Origin: Melitaea cinxia
Taxonomy: Eukaryota; Arthropoda; Insecta; Lepidoptera; Nymphalidae
Direction: 5' to 3'
Assembly: GCF_905220565.1 (NCBI RefSeq)
Contig: NC_059397.1
Coordinates: forward strand, 13,455,001 to 13,519,000
Length of the DNA: 64,000 nucleotides
The notes under the pieces are model-generated. The model ran no database searches and was not told the origin of the DNA. It saw only the letters and a list, made by a program, of their open reading frames with translations. Both the position numbers and the translations under genes were made by a program. Of the stretch, positions 22,641 to 35,346 are shown piece by piece (the stretch's first letter is position 1; each line of letters begins with the position of its first letter).

Positions 22641-24225
22641 ATTTTTTTCTAATATAGTTTTTTTCTTTAAATATTTCTTTTTATTGTTAAAGTAATTTTT
22701 ATCTAACAAGTTACAGTAGTAATAAAAAAAAAAACCATAATTATGCATACTACGAGATATCATGGTAAAGGATCACCGCCTAATTTAAAGGCATATTAAC
22801 TGAAGGCCTTTTTATAGCCATGAGAAAATTCCAAAAAAATTATTTACATGATCTAGAAAACCAAGTCATTAAAAAGACTTTACTTAAATATTCACGCCAT
22901 TTTATAGGAATTCCGGCTTCAAATACTAGAACAGAGGTTGTCACGCGAGTAATGTTCTAGCGCTATGTTTTGCTCGCGACCGCATTAATGTCCGCGGTTT
23001 ATGTCTTAGAAGCATGAAAATAATCATGAATAATAAAATAAAGTTATCCGTTACACGTTGAGCAGGAAGTCAATTTAACGTGATAAAACTTCAATTTTTG
23101 GATGTTAATTTTTTAAATATGAATTTAATATCAGCAAATAAATACCCGTAATGTATTTTTTGTATATCGTTTTTAAAGTATGTTGAGTTAGCCGAATATT
23201 ATAAAATGATTGTAAGCATACTAGTAACCTTTAATAAGTAAAAGAATTAAAATGTTAACATATTTTTTACATCAAACACAATTGAAAAATCGTAAAGGTA
23301 TACGAATTAATACAAATAATTCAACAGAACCCTTTTTTCAATATTCATTGACATCCTTGTGTTTTTTTTTGAACACAAATATTACCTCCAATGCTGAGAC
23401 AATGTTTCAAAGATTACAGCCTAATTCTTCTTAATGTTAGTAAGAAGCTACCGGCTTTACTGCCTTATGCACGTGCTGTTGTATTTATTTATTCAGATTT
23501 ATTCCCGACTCCGTTGCAAGTAAATACACAGTTGCGAATAATGTCGTTGGAGAAAACGTTCGTACTTTTACGTAATGCCTCGCTATGACCATGTTGAATT
23601 TATTGTGAATGTTTGAACATTAAAACGTAATTATCACATGGAATAATTGTGCTAATTAATTACATATTCTGATAAGACATGGTCGAAGATATATAAAAGT
23701 TTTATGTATCGTTTATATAATTACATTTCGATTATTTCTGTTGTACTTAAGGTTGCTACTTTACTTTGCATTTTATAGTCATAATTTTTCTATTAACACC
23801 GATTTTTAGTTGTTTCGTTGATAATTAAGAATAGAAATTTTACGTCTAACTAGTAACAAATATACATATGAAGGTAAAACATGACCGCAAAAGAATTTCA
23901 AGTAGCATTCATATAACATAAATATCAAAGATACATACATACTTAAGTGAAACTAATGATAAGGAATGTTCAATGTCTTTGTCGCAAGATTGTCCCGACA
24001 GCTCTCATGCTTGTTTTGTGTCTGATCATGCCATTTATCTGTGAAATCCAGCGACATGGAACACCACTTTGCAGGTAGTTGTGAAGCCCTAGGATATATT
24101 ATTATCTTGCAAACAGTTGAAAAACATCGGTTTCTCTAAAAGGTTTCTATTATAAAATAAATCTTATTCAGTGACTGGCACAAATAATTGTGTATTAATT
24201 AATATACTTTGACTAGGCTAGTAGT
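22641..24225. other. Stretch without gene
   Basis: A GC-richer patch lies at 22915-23010 (GCTCGCGACCGCATTAATG). Open frames at 23252-23434 and 23391-23588 are short and have no domain. Confidence 0.4.
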
Positions 24226-24243
24226 CTTTTATACGTATATATG

Positions 24244-24276
<33 letters not shown>

Positions 24277-24288
24277 CTGTGTGTGTCG
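24226..24288. repeat. (TA)n(TG)n compound microsatellite
   Basis: ATATATATATATG passes into a (TG)n run of about 20 bases with one TCTG interruption. Confidence 0.9.
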
Positions 24289-26782
24289 TATTATGTCTCT
24301 ATAACATAATAGAAAATCTGGTGAACAGAATTTTTAATTTTATTTTTATACATAACTAGGTTAATATGTAAATACATTATTCTGCCAAAAAGAATAACTA
24401 ACTAACTTGACTCATAGTTGCTTCTGAAATCAAGCGCTTACTTACCTACTTAATACACTATTAGCACTTAGCCCGCTTTTAGTACAGTGTACCTTATTAT
24501 AATGTTTTGTGCAATAAACAAAATTTCAATAATACGAATATTTATTCAATTAAAAGTCACAGAAAACGTTTCATTTCTGTTATTCTTAGAAAAATTGATT
24601 CTTTATTAAAATTATATGTTTTTAATACAATATGTTTTGGAATTTTGCCCAAAACTGGAAGGTTAATATATATTTATTACTTTCTTATCTTTTTAAACAC
24701 AAAACCTGTTGTTCAATATGAGTACAAAGCAAAATACTCATCTTACAAAATTCCTTTTGATCTAATTAGAAAATGGTTATTATCTTTCTCATAAATTTTC
24801 AAAATTATTAATTGGTTGAAAACTACAATTATCAGTAATAGTACTTTGTCTTTACTCTTAGCTTCCACCTAATCTGCTAATCGAACACTTAGTCAGGAAC
24901 GTTCTTCTGCTACATTAAAGGATGAAGCAAAAACTTATAGACAAGAATAACACTTAAAATAGTTTAAGTCGACCAAAAATTTTTTTTGATTGTAATATTT
25001 TTCTGTCAAATCAAAAGTCAAATAATAAAAGGATCCAAACTGCTTTTATTTTTTTATTTATGACAACTAGTCATATATGCAAATCGTTAAAATAAAACAT
25101 TTATTTTCCAGAATTTATTATGTCGAGATCTATTCTAAATTCAGTAAAATAACTCACTAAAAAGCTGAGGCGTGTTGCAGAGACAAAATGGCTGTTTCAT
25201 TAGTCGGAGAAAATCTGTTTCTTTCCGCAAACGACAAAAGTTTCTCGAGTCTTTTGAGTTTTGTCGATAAATCACTTTAATTTATTGAGACGAAAGCCGC
25301 AGAATACTTTAAGTTGTTGAATTACTTACTGCTATTACGCCCGACTAATGTATGATCATAATAACTCTCTGTCAAGTTGAATAGGCCTCTTTGCTCGACT
25401 ACGTATTAAATAATATATTATTTGCTTAAACTTGTAGAAAAAATTCGTATACATACGAATTCCTACTATAAATACTCATATTATTATATATAAAAAATAT
25501 TATGAAACATATTTGTTTGAAAAATATCTTTTGTAGTAAAATTGCTTTTGCATGAATACTTTTACAAGTCTAGTAAGGTAGTAGTTGTAGTAGTATTTAT
25601 ATTTAAAATTATTTTTTAATACTTAATAAATGTATTTATTGTATTTTGTCAGAATAACAGCGTTTTTGGCAACAAATCGTTGCTGCCAATAACAATACTG
25701 AGGCAGTAACCTGGTTGGCATTTTCTTTTCTGTTGCTGTCTATGTCTTCCTTGCCATTTTGTTTTCTTATAGGTAATAAATATATCACTTCACTTTTGAC
25801 ATTTTTAAATTAACTATGTTAATGGCCAATAAACAAGCGTTTCTTTCTTTCTATAGAAAATAAATGAGGTCCAACTCACAAACCTACAGAACTCTTAAAT
25901 CACGCGGTAAAGTAGGAAGGCAATTTTAAGTATCCAGTGATTTGTCAGTTTTGAACTGTAATCCGTTATGTTAAAAAAATCTTTTACATTTTTTATTCCA
26001 GTTTGTTTTGGAAGTAAGATAAATTGTGCTCTTTTAATTTATTGCTACTTCGTTTTACATTTTTATCTGCATTCATTTCAGCTACAAGCTACTACAAAAT
26101 TATAATAAAATTTACTTTTATAGCCATGTGAATCCTTATAAAAAACTGTGATTATTAAGAGTTGAAATTCTTCAGAAATACCTTAAATTTTATGTACCTA
26201 TTCCTAATATATTTCTTAAAATATTTAATTTAATAAAAAAAATTAAAATAAATAATTCGCTAACTTATAATACAAGAAACGAATAGTGAGATGAAAAATC
26301 AAAAACTGTCAAATTGTAAACATTGTACTTTTTAAAGTCGGTTACAATTTCAATTATCGTAAGTGCTACGTTTATATATCGCTTAGCTATTTTCTTAGAA
26401 TGTCTCGTTTTCCAATCACATCTATCATCATTCCATTTTCGAAAGTCATACAAATCAACCCGAGCACTTAGTAAAGTGAAGCTATTTCTTACAAGAAACT
26501 TTAATTGTTCTCAAGACTTGTAAAAATGTTGAAACTCCTTTTGGAATTCTATAAGAAAAAAAACCTTTCAATTTTATTTTATTAATTAGTAACAAAATAA
26601 TAATGTATAGTTTAAAAGCAATTGTTTTTACCTTAACTACAGTAATTAGTAAGTAGGTATATGCTGTATTAGTATATAATTTTTGTAACAAAAATTAGAT
26701 TTTGGCATAATATTTCGTTTTAGCTGTGAAGTGAAATTATTGTATTTTTCTAAAATATTCTTTAATAATTACACTAAATCTT
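24289..26782. other. AT-rich stretch without gene
   Basis: Open frames (24507-24794 and others) are AT-driven. At 25800-25852 an AATAAAC motif is followed by TTTCTTTCTTTC, which could be the 3' tail of a lost retroelement. GCAAC...GTTGC at about 25672-25686 forms a short hairpin. Confidence 0.4.
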
Positions 26783-27098
26783 GATTGGCTCAGCCTGTAA
26801 TATCCCACGGCTTGATACTGGCTTATTTTTTCATATACATAGTAAAATTTGGGTTGGTGGATATATATGTATACCTATTACTTCTTATGAGTAACGATCG
26901 CTATCAGGTGTATATGATAACAACCAGGAGCGACAGCTTAGCGTGCTCTCCGAGGCACGCTGGAGAGACCCGCAAGGACACCCAGACAAGAAAGAAGTAT
27001 TTAAAAAATACAAATATCCATTCCGAGCAGAAATCAAACCCGCAATCGCCAGTGTTTAGGCACCCACACGGCACACATACCACTACACCAGAGTAGTG
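26783..27098 (-). mobile_element. tRNA-SINE, type B head, exact target duplication
   Basis: Flanked by TTACACTAAATCTT at 26769-26782 and again at 27099-27112, an exact 14-bp target-site duplication. On minus: decayed head (GGGTTTGATTTC at the B-box position), AATACTTCTTTC block, body (CTCGGAGAGCACGCTAAGC and CTGATAGCGATCGTTACTC), and tail with insertions around 26817-26860. The open frame at 26785-27096 is a shadow of the element. Confidence 0.8.
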
Positions 27099-27112
27099 TT
27101 ACACTAAATCTT

Positions 27113-30064
27113 AATAGTGTAAAACACACCTTATATACATAATGTACGCTATAACAAATAGCATAAAACTGAACTATAAACAGCTTTTAATTATACCCCC
27201 ACATATAACTACGTACCTACATTATGTGCGAACATATTACACAGTAAAGCCTGCATAAGAACATTGTACGTAAACGCAGAACACAGTGCTTAGTACACTC
27301 ATTATGATACCGTTCGGGAATTATTTCATCTGTTTATATACATACCTTATAATAATAGAAATAAAGACTACATTAGAATAACACGATATATAATCTATTT
27401 TATCTTAAGGATGTTTCAATTTAACTTTTTGTCAGAACAAAGGCAGAGTTGTACAAACTCGGAGTCTAAAATCCAAGCTCAAGCGCACCCACTGTTGTAT
27501 CAAATTAGGTTTTTTACCGAATTATTACTATCATGTATAATATCGTAACTATTTAAATTATATGAAGCAGTATAACAACACCTTATTGCTTAAAACAAAA
27601 TTTAGTGATTTTGTAATTTTAGAGTTAATTATTCTACCTATATTTGTTTGTGTTCTCAAATCTCTTAAAAAAAAAGAAACTGATCATAACAGTAAAAAGT
27701 ATACAGGTATGACATACTAGGTAAATCCTGAAATATAACAGCTATATATAGCTGATAACATGACAAATGCTATTATGAGCCAAACGATTTAAATTTTTTC
27801 TATAATGGAGACCGAACTAGTGAACATCAACGCAAAAGCCAGGAGATGTAACAAAACTTTCTAATTGAAATACGTTTAAATATACTCTCTGTTTTTACTA
27901 TACATATCTTTACTTGTATAGATTTTAAAGTTAAATTTCTCCCTATCGAATAACATTTTTTTCGCCGTTTTTAATATTATTAACATAATGCAATACACGA
28001 ACTCATTTCGTTCACTACGTGAATAATATTTAATAATTGAAACGTGATACAGATTGCTCTCGTCGATCGTAAATGAAATTTAATTAGAATCGTTATCTTC
28101 CTGCGCTCCAGACTAACAAGAACGTATCTTTAGTTAGCAGACGCTAAAAAAGCCTAGAATGTAAGAAATATTGTTCGCTAGAACTTCGCCATGTGGGATA
28201 TATTACTTGTATACAATTCTTGCTCTTATAGCAATGATAAAAAAGACCATAGTTCAGTGATTAAATAATGCTTTGTTTGTCATGCGATGTATGTAAATGA
28301 ACGTTAAAAATTAAATATTGTTTTTGTGGTAAAATATTCACTAGTATAAGCGCTCGGCTATTTTTTGGTAAGTTAAGGGATTCAACTTGAAGAAATTACA
28401 ACTGATATTTACTTTACTATATTATATATCGCTTATTATACATTTATTTATATTTATTATTATGTTGCCAATTACGAGCAGGATATTTTCTGCTAAGCCT
28501 TACCTCAATTTATAACATATTTTGTCTGCATACTCCATTTCTTAAATATGTTATAAGTATTTTCGCCACAACATATTATTAAATTTCTATTTTTAATATT
28601 TCAGATAATACAGATAATAAAAAGAGAAATTATGAGTCGTTTATTTTCTAACAATGAATCTAATTAACACGATTAAAAGCAAAATGGTTATTTCCGAGGC
28701 CACAAACAAGAAAATATGGGTTCACCATTGTAATAAATTTATTGCAAGCGACTGTAACCGTTTGTAAGTCTTAGAAGAGATCTCAACTGGTTACGAGCAG
28801 CCCTAATGCAATGTGCAGAACAAACATAAGTTACTTGATAAACGTTACAATGTAAAATTGTATAACCGAAATATTATATAATGTGAATATAAAATTATAC
28901 AATTATATTTTACCGTTAACCTAAAAAAAATTAGCAAGTTATACAACCACATTATTGTTATTTATTTATTTGAAATAGCACAGAATACGGAAGTCGCGTT
29001 TGTATTTTTAAACATTGAAAACTCCAAGGATTTATTTTGATAAAAATTACGCGGAACTCATTAGGGAATATCAAATCAATTATTATTGATATATCAAAGA
29101 AAAAAAAATCTTATAGTGAAAGTACCCCATGCCACTTCATCCAACGCAGATTTGATGACCTAGCGAGCAGCATCTTCAGTTGCTGACAATCTCGTCACAT
29201 TGAAGAAACGAACTTCATTGTTGACTTTCACGACTAGCTTAATCGAATTTTCTCAATAGTGGAGCCTTAAGTCTCGCTAAGCTGTCAATGTCTCATTGTG
29301 CCAGAATCACAACCTAACAAAGGAAATTATTACAGGACATATTACAAAATTATACCTGCCAGTTGAGTTTCGTATGGCAATAAAGAAACATAAAGATTTT
29401 CTTACTTATTCATATCCTTGACAAAGTAACCCACAACATTAAATAATTAAGTTGTTATTAAATAAAATAATCTTATTTTAAATCTTAAATTGATTCACAA
29501 TTATTTAATAATCTTTAAATGTCGTGAAGTTAAAACTTAAATATTGGACTTATTACATTTCGCTACTCAACCCAAGAGTTCGGGGGTGAGTTAGCATCGC
29601 CCCCTAATGAAATGAAGACGTTGCCAGTTTACATGCTGTGTGAGACTGGGTTCGTGGGTGGCTTTTGGCTAATTTAACGTCTCCGCGCGCTCGAGGGCAA
29701 TCATTTTGATTCGACGTAATTATATAGAACATATTTCATATCCTTTATATAAAATGAGTATTAAATTTATAAAGTTTAAAATACTAAAATAAGATATTCC
29801 TATATCTATACAGGAATATTACTTATAAATGACTTTCACCTAACTCGATAACAGCAAAGAAATGACAAAACTACAAAAAGAAACTTATAGCCTACATTAC
29901 GCTACTTTGCTAACTATTAGCAGCATTATATGAATTATCTTTTTAGAAAAAATTGTCAAATTACAATCTCGTTTACTGGCTGTATCTGTCACTCAGGTAC
30001 CTACTATTCTACTAGATTCTGACAGTAAAAAAGTATATTAATTATTAATGTTTATATAAAAAAT
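27113..30064. other. Gene-free stretch
   Basis: About 3 kb of AT-rich sequence with no repeat family recognised. GC-richer parts lie at 29120-29300 and 29570-29720; the latter includes a donor-like GGGGGTGAGT at about 29583. No exon can be supported. Confidence 0.4.
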
Positions 30065-30185
30065 CCACAAAACCAACCCGCCTGCCCAGCGCGGTAACTA
30101 TGGGCAAAACACATGAGTTCACGCCATTTTTGGCTCGAACTTATGAAGGCCTATGTCCAGTAGTGGACTGCGATAGGCTGATGTG
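30065..30185 (+). mobile_element. RTE-clade LINE 3' end, very short copy
   Basis: Contains CGCCTGCCCAGCGCGGTAAC, GGCAAAACACATGAGTTCAC, AGGCCTATGTCCAGTAGTGG and ends AGGCTGATGTG. Flanked by ATATAAAAAAT at 30054-30064 and again at 30186-30196, an exact 11-bp duplication. The GAT tail is reduced to a single unit. Confidence 0.8.
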
Positions 30186-30704
30186 ATATAAAAAATATTA
30201 TACACATAAAATATTAAAATTTTAAAAAATTGTTGTTTTATTTAATTTGAAATAACAAATTTTATAGGTAAATATACACAGTAACCAACAAGATAATATA
30301 ATCAATTAAATTTTCATGCATTTATGCATTCTCTTTCCCCCAGTAAATGCATCAAGTATAAAAAAAATTCGCCAAGAGCTAGCTAAAGAGAATAATTCTC
30401 ATTCGCTTAGCAAATTGTTTTGTACGCAAACATTTTCTTTTGATCTCTTATTCATAAAATACGATTGAAATGTTAATTTTATTACAACTCCATACAAAAT
30501 GGGGAGCATAAAAAAATAAAAATATTAAAGATGTCTTCAATTGCTGTTTACTAACTTCACTTAAGTTCTGTTTAACTATTATCTTCTTGTTAAGATTGTT
30601 CGTAGATGTGCAACAGATAGATAGAGATATTTTTGAAATGAAATCATTAACTTAATTTCTACTAATCGAATAGATGACTTGAAACAAACAGTGTAGGGCA
30701 GTCT

Positions 30705-31100
30705 ATTTATTTATTTATTTCTTCATTTAAGGAGTTTTAGTCCATAAGGACTGCGCCACTCCATAGGAACATCATATATTTACATACATGAAATTAATGA
30801 GGTCGTCGTCACATACCAATTTTTACAATTTTGTACAACAGTTTAGCCGATTTTGAGAGAGGATACGCCAAAATTGAATTACAAACTCCAAGTGCTCTGA
30901 AATTTTGAGTTATTTGCAGCATATCATTCCTAATATCCTCATTTCGGACACATTCCACCATAATGTGAACTGCATCTTCAATGATGCCGCATTCGGTACA
31001 TAACGGAGATGGTACCTTTTTCATCAAATAAGCAAACTTATTAAGTGGAATGTGACCGGAACGGAGTCTAAGTGCTGTGGTGTGTGTGTGGTGGTGTGGT
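30705..31100 (-). pseudogene. Jockey-type LINE C-terminus, 5'-truncated insertion
   Basis: On minus, a frame open from the insertion edge reads PHHHTHTTALRLRSGH, then IPLNKFAYLMKKVPSP, then a zinc-knuckle-like pattern C-x2-C-G-x9-H-x4-C, and stops at 30809. The ALRLRSGHxPLNKF and CTECG...H...C pattern is the C-terminal region following the reverse transcriptase in jockey/R1-group LINEs. The 3' end carries an (AAAT)n tail (TTTATTTATT on plus at 30705-30720). Exact 13-bp duplications TGTAGGGCAGTCT at 30692-30704 and 31101-31113 bracket it. The reverse transcriptase and endonuclease are absent, so it cannot move itself. The largely unbroken frame of about 97 codons suggests a fairly young insertion. 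Confidence 0.8.
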
Positions 31101-31113
31101 TGTAGGGCAGTCT

Positions 31114-32011
31114 CTTGCCCACTGTACCGATGATCTACGTAAGATCACCTCCAAAATGTTCTGTATTTGAATTATGATTTATTTACTAAGTCGTTTGTTC
31201 AACAAATCTTTTTCATCTGATTTTATTTTGCACTCTTTGATTACGAGTATAATACAACAAAATGCTCGTTTAGAAATCAACAGATCAACATTTAATCCAA
31301 TAAGGAAGAAAATATTTTCTATGATTTTTCATAATCTAAATTCTTTTTTTACACATACATTCAAAACCAATAAAGATATAAAAGTCTTTAGAACAACTTG
31401 TTAGTAATAACACGCTTTAAGAGTATGAACTTTATATATATATTCATCACATAAAACAAGATTTAAATAATAATATATTAGATCAATAACAAGTACTTAT
31501 AACTCTTAAATCACCTGCTTTAATAACTTTTTAAGCCCCTACTACGTAATCGATTCATCAACCGTTGAATAATATAGTTAGTCGGGAAATTGTCCTTCAG
31601 TATTAGGAAATAATCTCATTAAAATGCTGCCTACGAGTCATGATTGATGCGAGTTCGTTTGTTTATATCGAGTTTTAGTGGTACCTCTTCAAATTTTGTA
31701 CATGATAGCCAAAATTTAAATACATAGACATGCTTAGAACGTAATTATATTATAAAAGTAATTAAACCCTAATTAAAATATATTGCGGCTCTTGTTATAT
31801 TCGTGTTCGTTAATTTGAGTCGATTAAAATACAAGAAGTTTCAAGTTAGATTTATTTTTCTGATAACTGTATTTATTTTTCTTTTGTATATCTAGGATGG
31901 TGAAACTCTATTGTTTACTTGGATGGCAATAAATGACAGGAAAGCTTAACAATAAAAAAATTAAACTGTATTGTAATTTTTTTTCTTTTTTTTATTATAC
32001 CTGCTTGAAAA
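31114..32011. other. AT-rich stretch without gene
   Basis: No recognised feature; the open frame at 31174-31404 has no domain. Confidence 0.45.
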
Positions 32012-32065
32012 AAGTCTCCTATAAGGAGAAAGAAGGATCGGAGCTTAAGCCTCCACTCTGCTCCA
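32012..32065 (-). mobile_element. Small fragment of the main SINE body
   Basis: AGGAGAAAGAAGGATCGGAG followed by CTTAAGCCTCCACTCTGCTC matches the tail-proximal body of the SINE in its minus-strand layout. Both ends are lost. Confidence 0.45.
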
Positions 32066-32154
32066 TTATGACTTTGTTAGTTGTAACTGAAAAAAATATT
32101 TAGTATTAGTTGTATATGAAAAAATAAAGTAACACACCAGGGAAATCTCTTTTT

Positions 32155-32269
32155 AAGAAAAAAATAATTATCAAAATCGGTTCATAAACGACGAAGTTAT
32201 CTCCAAACATACATATATATATATATACGATCGAATTGAGTAACCTCCTCCTTTTTTGAAGTCGGTTAA
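32155..32269 (-). mobile_element. Left-end fragment of the ACCGACTTCAA element
   Basis: On minus it reads AACCGACTTCAAAAAAGGAG, then AGGTTACTCAATTCGATCG, a TATATA stretch, and ACCGATTTTGATAATTATT. The right half is missing. Confidence 0.7.
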
Positions 32270-32507
32270 AAATTAATAATAGTCTGTTTGTGAATTGATT
32301 TTAGGAAAACTAAACGATCCTTATAGTTGTTATTCCTTATTACCCTTTCATGATATTGAAAGTTTACGGTTATCGTAATGCCTGACAAGGATATACATTT
32401 AGCTACATAAACTTAGTCTACAAAATTGTTTGAATATTATTAAAAAAATTATATACAACAATAGATAATAAATTAGAATACGAAACTAGATTCAAGTACA
32501 ATTATTT

Positions 32508-32792
32508 TTTATACAACTAGATCGGTAAACAAGCGTACGGCTCACCTGATGGTAAGTGATAACCGTAGCCTATAGACGCCTGCAACACTACAAGCATCGC
32601 AAGCGCGTTACTGACTATAGAGTGTCCAGAGCTCCTGTGGATCACTATAAAAGCTCTGGACACCTTATTCACCAATAGAAATACAACACTGCTTAAAAAA
32701 CAGTATTATTTAGCTGAGATCTTCTGTAAGGGTTGGGGTACTGCCCCAGTCGAGATGTAGCAGATTTTGAGCTGGACTTTTCCTGCTATGTG
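32508..32792 (+). mobile_element. Lepidopteran interspersed repeat (GTACGGCTCACC family)
   Basis: Reads AACTAGATCGGTAAACAAGC, GTACGGCTCACCTGATGGTA, GCATCGCAAGCGCGTTACTG, then GATCTTCTGTAAGG and a GAGCTGGAC...CCTGCTATG end. It aligns end to end with 35103-35346 and with the shortened minus copy at 10259-10407. No coding sequence; whether it is a LINE 3' end or a DNA element I cannot tell. Confidence 0.7.
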
Positions 32793-34269
32793 TTTGTATA
32801 TAAACGGTATTTGGGTTATTGAAGTAAGTATTAGATACAGAAAACCTATCTAGATATTGAGTATACATAAATATTGAGACATACAAGTATGTATTTTTTA
32901 AACGATTTTTTAAACTGTATTTTTTTTTTTTTTTTAATTTATTTGTTTCATAATGCCCGTAATGATTTTTGAATATCTTTCTTGATTACTTTTTTTTTTC
33001 TCTCAATGATTGTTAATCAATTTATAGTAATGTTTTTAGTATTATTATTAAGTTTTTTGATATTGAACTATTGTTGTGAAGCATCTCTTCTGAACTTTGT
33101 CATATGTTCTTTTTTAATATCGGAAACTATTTTTGGTTAAGTGATACTATTGTGTTGTGTATTCCTGTATATTTTTATGTAATACCGTTTGTTTCCAAAA
33201 TAAAGTAAAATAAAATAAAATGTGGAATGGAAAAAATGTGTCCTATTGTTTTAGTACGTAGCGACAATAAAAAAATAATGTGCCATATTTTATTTATTAT
33301 TAATTATTAATTAATAAAAATATTTTTGAAGAAATAAACTTAAAAGTCACTCTATTTGTTAATAAAAGTAAGTAGCTAGATGTTTTTTAATTTTGAAATT
33401 GCACAGGAATTGAATAATTTCCTTTTTTTCCTGTTTTTCCTTTGTATCTCTCTTCAACGAAATTTCATTTGTTTTTTTCACTATTGGAAGGAACTAATCT
33501 AAACAAATAAATTCTATGATTTTGTTAATAAAATCACTATATAACAACACAGAAAACTTTAATTAAAATTAATTAAGATTTCCTAAAATATTACACGCAT
33601 ATTAAATTATTCATAACAAAGATGTTTTAAACACTTTTTATAAAATATGTTAACAAAATTAATAACCAAACGAAAAACTTTATAAACATGGTCTAAAACA
33701 CGATGAGCGTTTTATTAATAAAATTTCATAATTCGTTATAGCCAAGACAATTTCGAACTTTAATTAGTTTTAATTATCACTTTGGTTTTTATTGGAGTTA
33801 TTTTGATTTCCCGCTCAAACATTAACGAAGTTGCTTAGCGGTTTCGTGATCCTAATTAGCGAACTTTACTCGTCGTAATTGCTTATAATAACGTTCGAAA
33901 TCAGAATTTTAATATAAAATGTTAAATCTAGTTAAAAATTTAGCAAAAAAAAACTTTATATGGAATATATAACGTATGAACAATTTTATTAATTATTAAC
34001 ATGCCTAATAGATATAAAATGTACGCGAATATATACACAATATGCAATATTGTTTGTATTTTTTGTCATAATTTACTTTATAGCTATTTATTTTACACAA
34101 TATTTCAATAATAAACTAACGAACTTTTATCAGATTTAAAAATATACAAAAAAAAAATAAACATTATCTTATATTTTAATGTTTTATAAAAAAAGTAGCA
34201 TTTTTTGTATTATTATTTTTATAATTTATCTCTTATAATACTAGTAACTAATGATAATTAATAATATAC
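32793..34269. other. AT-rich stretch with possible LINE tail
   Basis: At 33190-33222 an AATAAAG motif is followed by repeated TAAAATAAAA units, looking like a retroelement 3' tail. The T-runs near 32920-32936 could mark another edge. The rest has no signal. Confidence 0.35.
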
Positions 34270-34456
34270 GCGCCTAAATACCGGCGGTTTGCAGGTTCGA
34301 TCCCCGTTCGGTAAAAATATTTACATTTGTACAAATATTTTTTTCCGGTTTAGATGTCTTTTTTGTCACACCTCCTTGCCTCGCAGAGCACGTTAAGCTG
34401 TCAGCCCGGTTGTTAAGTGGCCTATACCCAGCAGTGGGATGTTACAGGCTGAATCG
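34270..34456 (+). mobile_element. tRNA-SINE, type B head, internally deleted
   Basis: B box GGTTCGATCCCCG near 34292, then the AAATATTTACATTTGTACAA block, CTCGCAGAGCACGTTAAGC and the tail CAGCAGTGGGATGTTACAGG. The body segment carrying the GATCGTTACTC block is missing, joining TTGTTAAG directly to TGGCCTATACCC. Confidence 0.75.
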
Positions 34457-35102
34457 TGCTTCTTTCTGGCTTTCTTAACCCTTGTTTTTTTAAAGTTTAT
34501 ATTGATGATAAAGATGTATGGATTTCGTAGCAAATATTACAATATATTTTTTTAAAGTATAACTGTGGAGTTTCTCGCTGATACTTCTCAGCACATTCTA
34601 CATTCTGAATCGGTGGTAGATTTACTTTTAAATGCAATTAAAAATTTAAAACTTTATAATATTAATTTGTAAAATGATGATTCAAAAGTACTTTTAACCA
34701 AAACGAAAGAACTAAAAACTACGATAAGATAAAGAACCTACATTCGAAATTTGTCGATCTTACGATGCGGGATGAATAAATTATTGAGTGTTATTTCTCC
34801 TATATTTGTAATTGGAGTATATATGCTTATATTAACTCATTTAATTTCAACGTATATTCAGTACACGTTTGATATAATTTAATAAAATTATCCAACAACC
34901 TTTTAATATATTCGAGGGTACGCTGAGACGCAATCAGTAATATGATAAATCTCTCCCCTTCCCATGAATTCGAGCGATTTCCCTCAAAAAATTGAATTAA
35001 TTTCACCGAAACAATCAAAAGGAACATCGTTATGACGATAAAAATACTGATCTCAGTAATATTTAAATACTGCAATCGTTAATAATATTGAAGATATTTT
35101 TA
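34457..35102. other. AT-rich stretch without gene
   Basis: The minus-strand frame at 34827-35075 starts with a hydrophobic run but has no recognisable family; not called. Confidence 0.4.
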
Positions 35103-35346
35103 TTTATACAACTAAGTCGGCAAACAAGCTTACAGCCCACATGATACTAAGTGGTTACCGTAGCCTATACACGCCTGTAACCTACCAATCTCCCCTAGGA
35201 GCTCTGGCCAACTTATTCACATCAGAAACACAACACTAATTGAAGGCAGTGTTATTTCGCTGTGATCTTCTGGAAGGTTGAGGTACATCCTCAGATGGGC
35301 TGCTCCAGGTTTTGAGCAGAATATATTCTGCTGTACCCTACATCAA
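35103..35346 (+). mobile_element. Lepidopteran interspersed repeat (GTACGGCTCACC family), diverged copy
   Basis: Same order of blocks as 32508-32792: TTATACAACTAAGTCGGCAA, CTAGGAGCTCTGGCCAAC, CAGTGTTATTTCGCTGTGAT, then ATTCTGCTGTACCCTACATC. It keeps the terminal CTGTACCCTAC end that the 32508 copy lacks, but lacks the GCATCGCAAGCGCG block. Confidence 0.7.

Noticed and set aside
29570..29720. Donor-like GGGGGTGAGT in GC-richer sequence as a first exon
   Set aside because: No supporting promoter motif or second signal; too weak alone.
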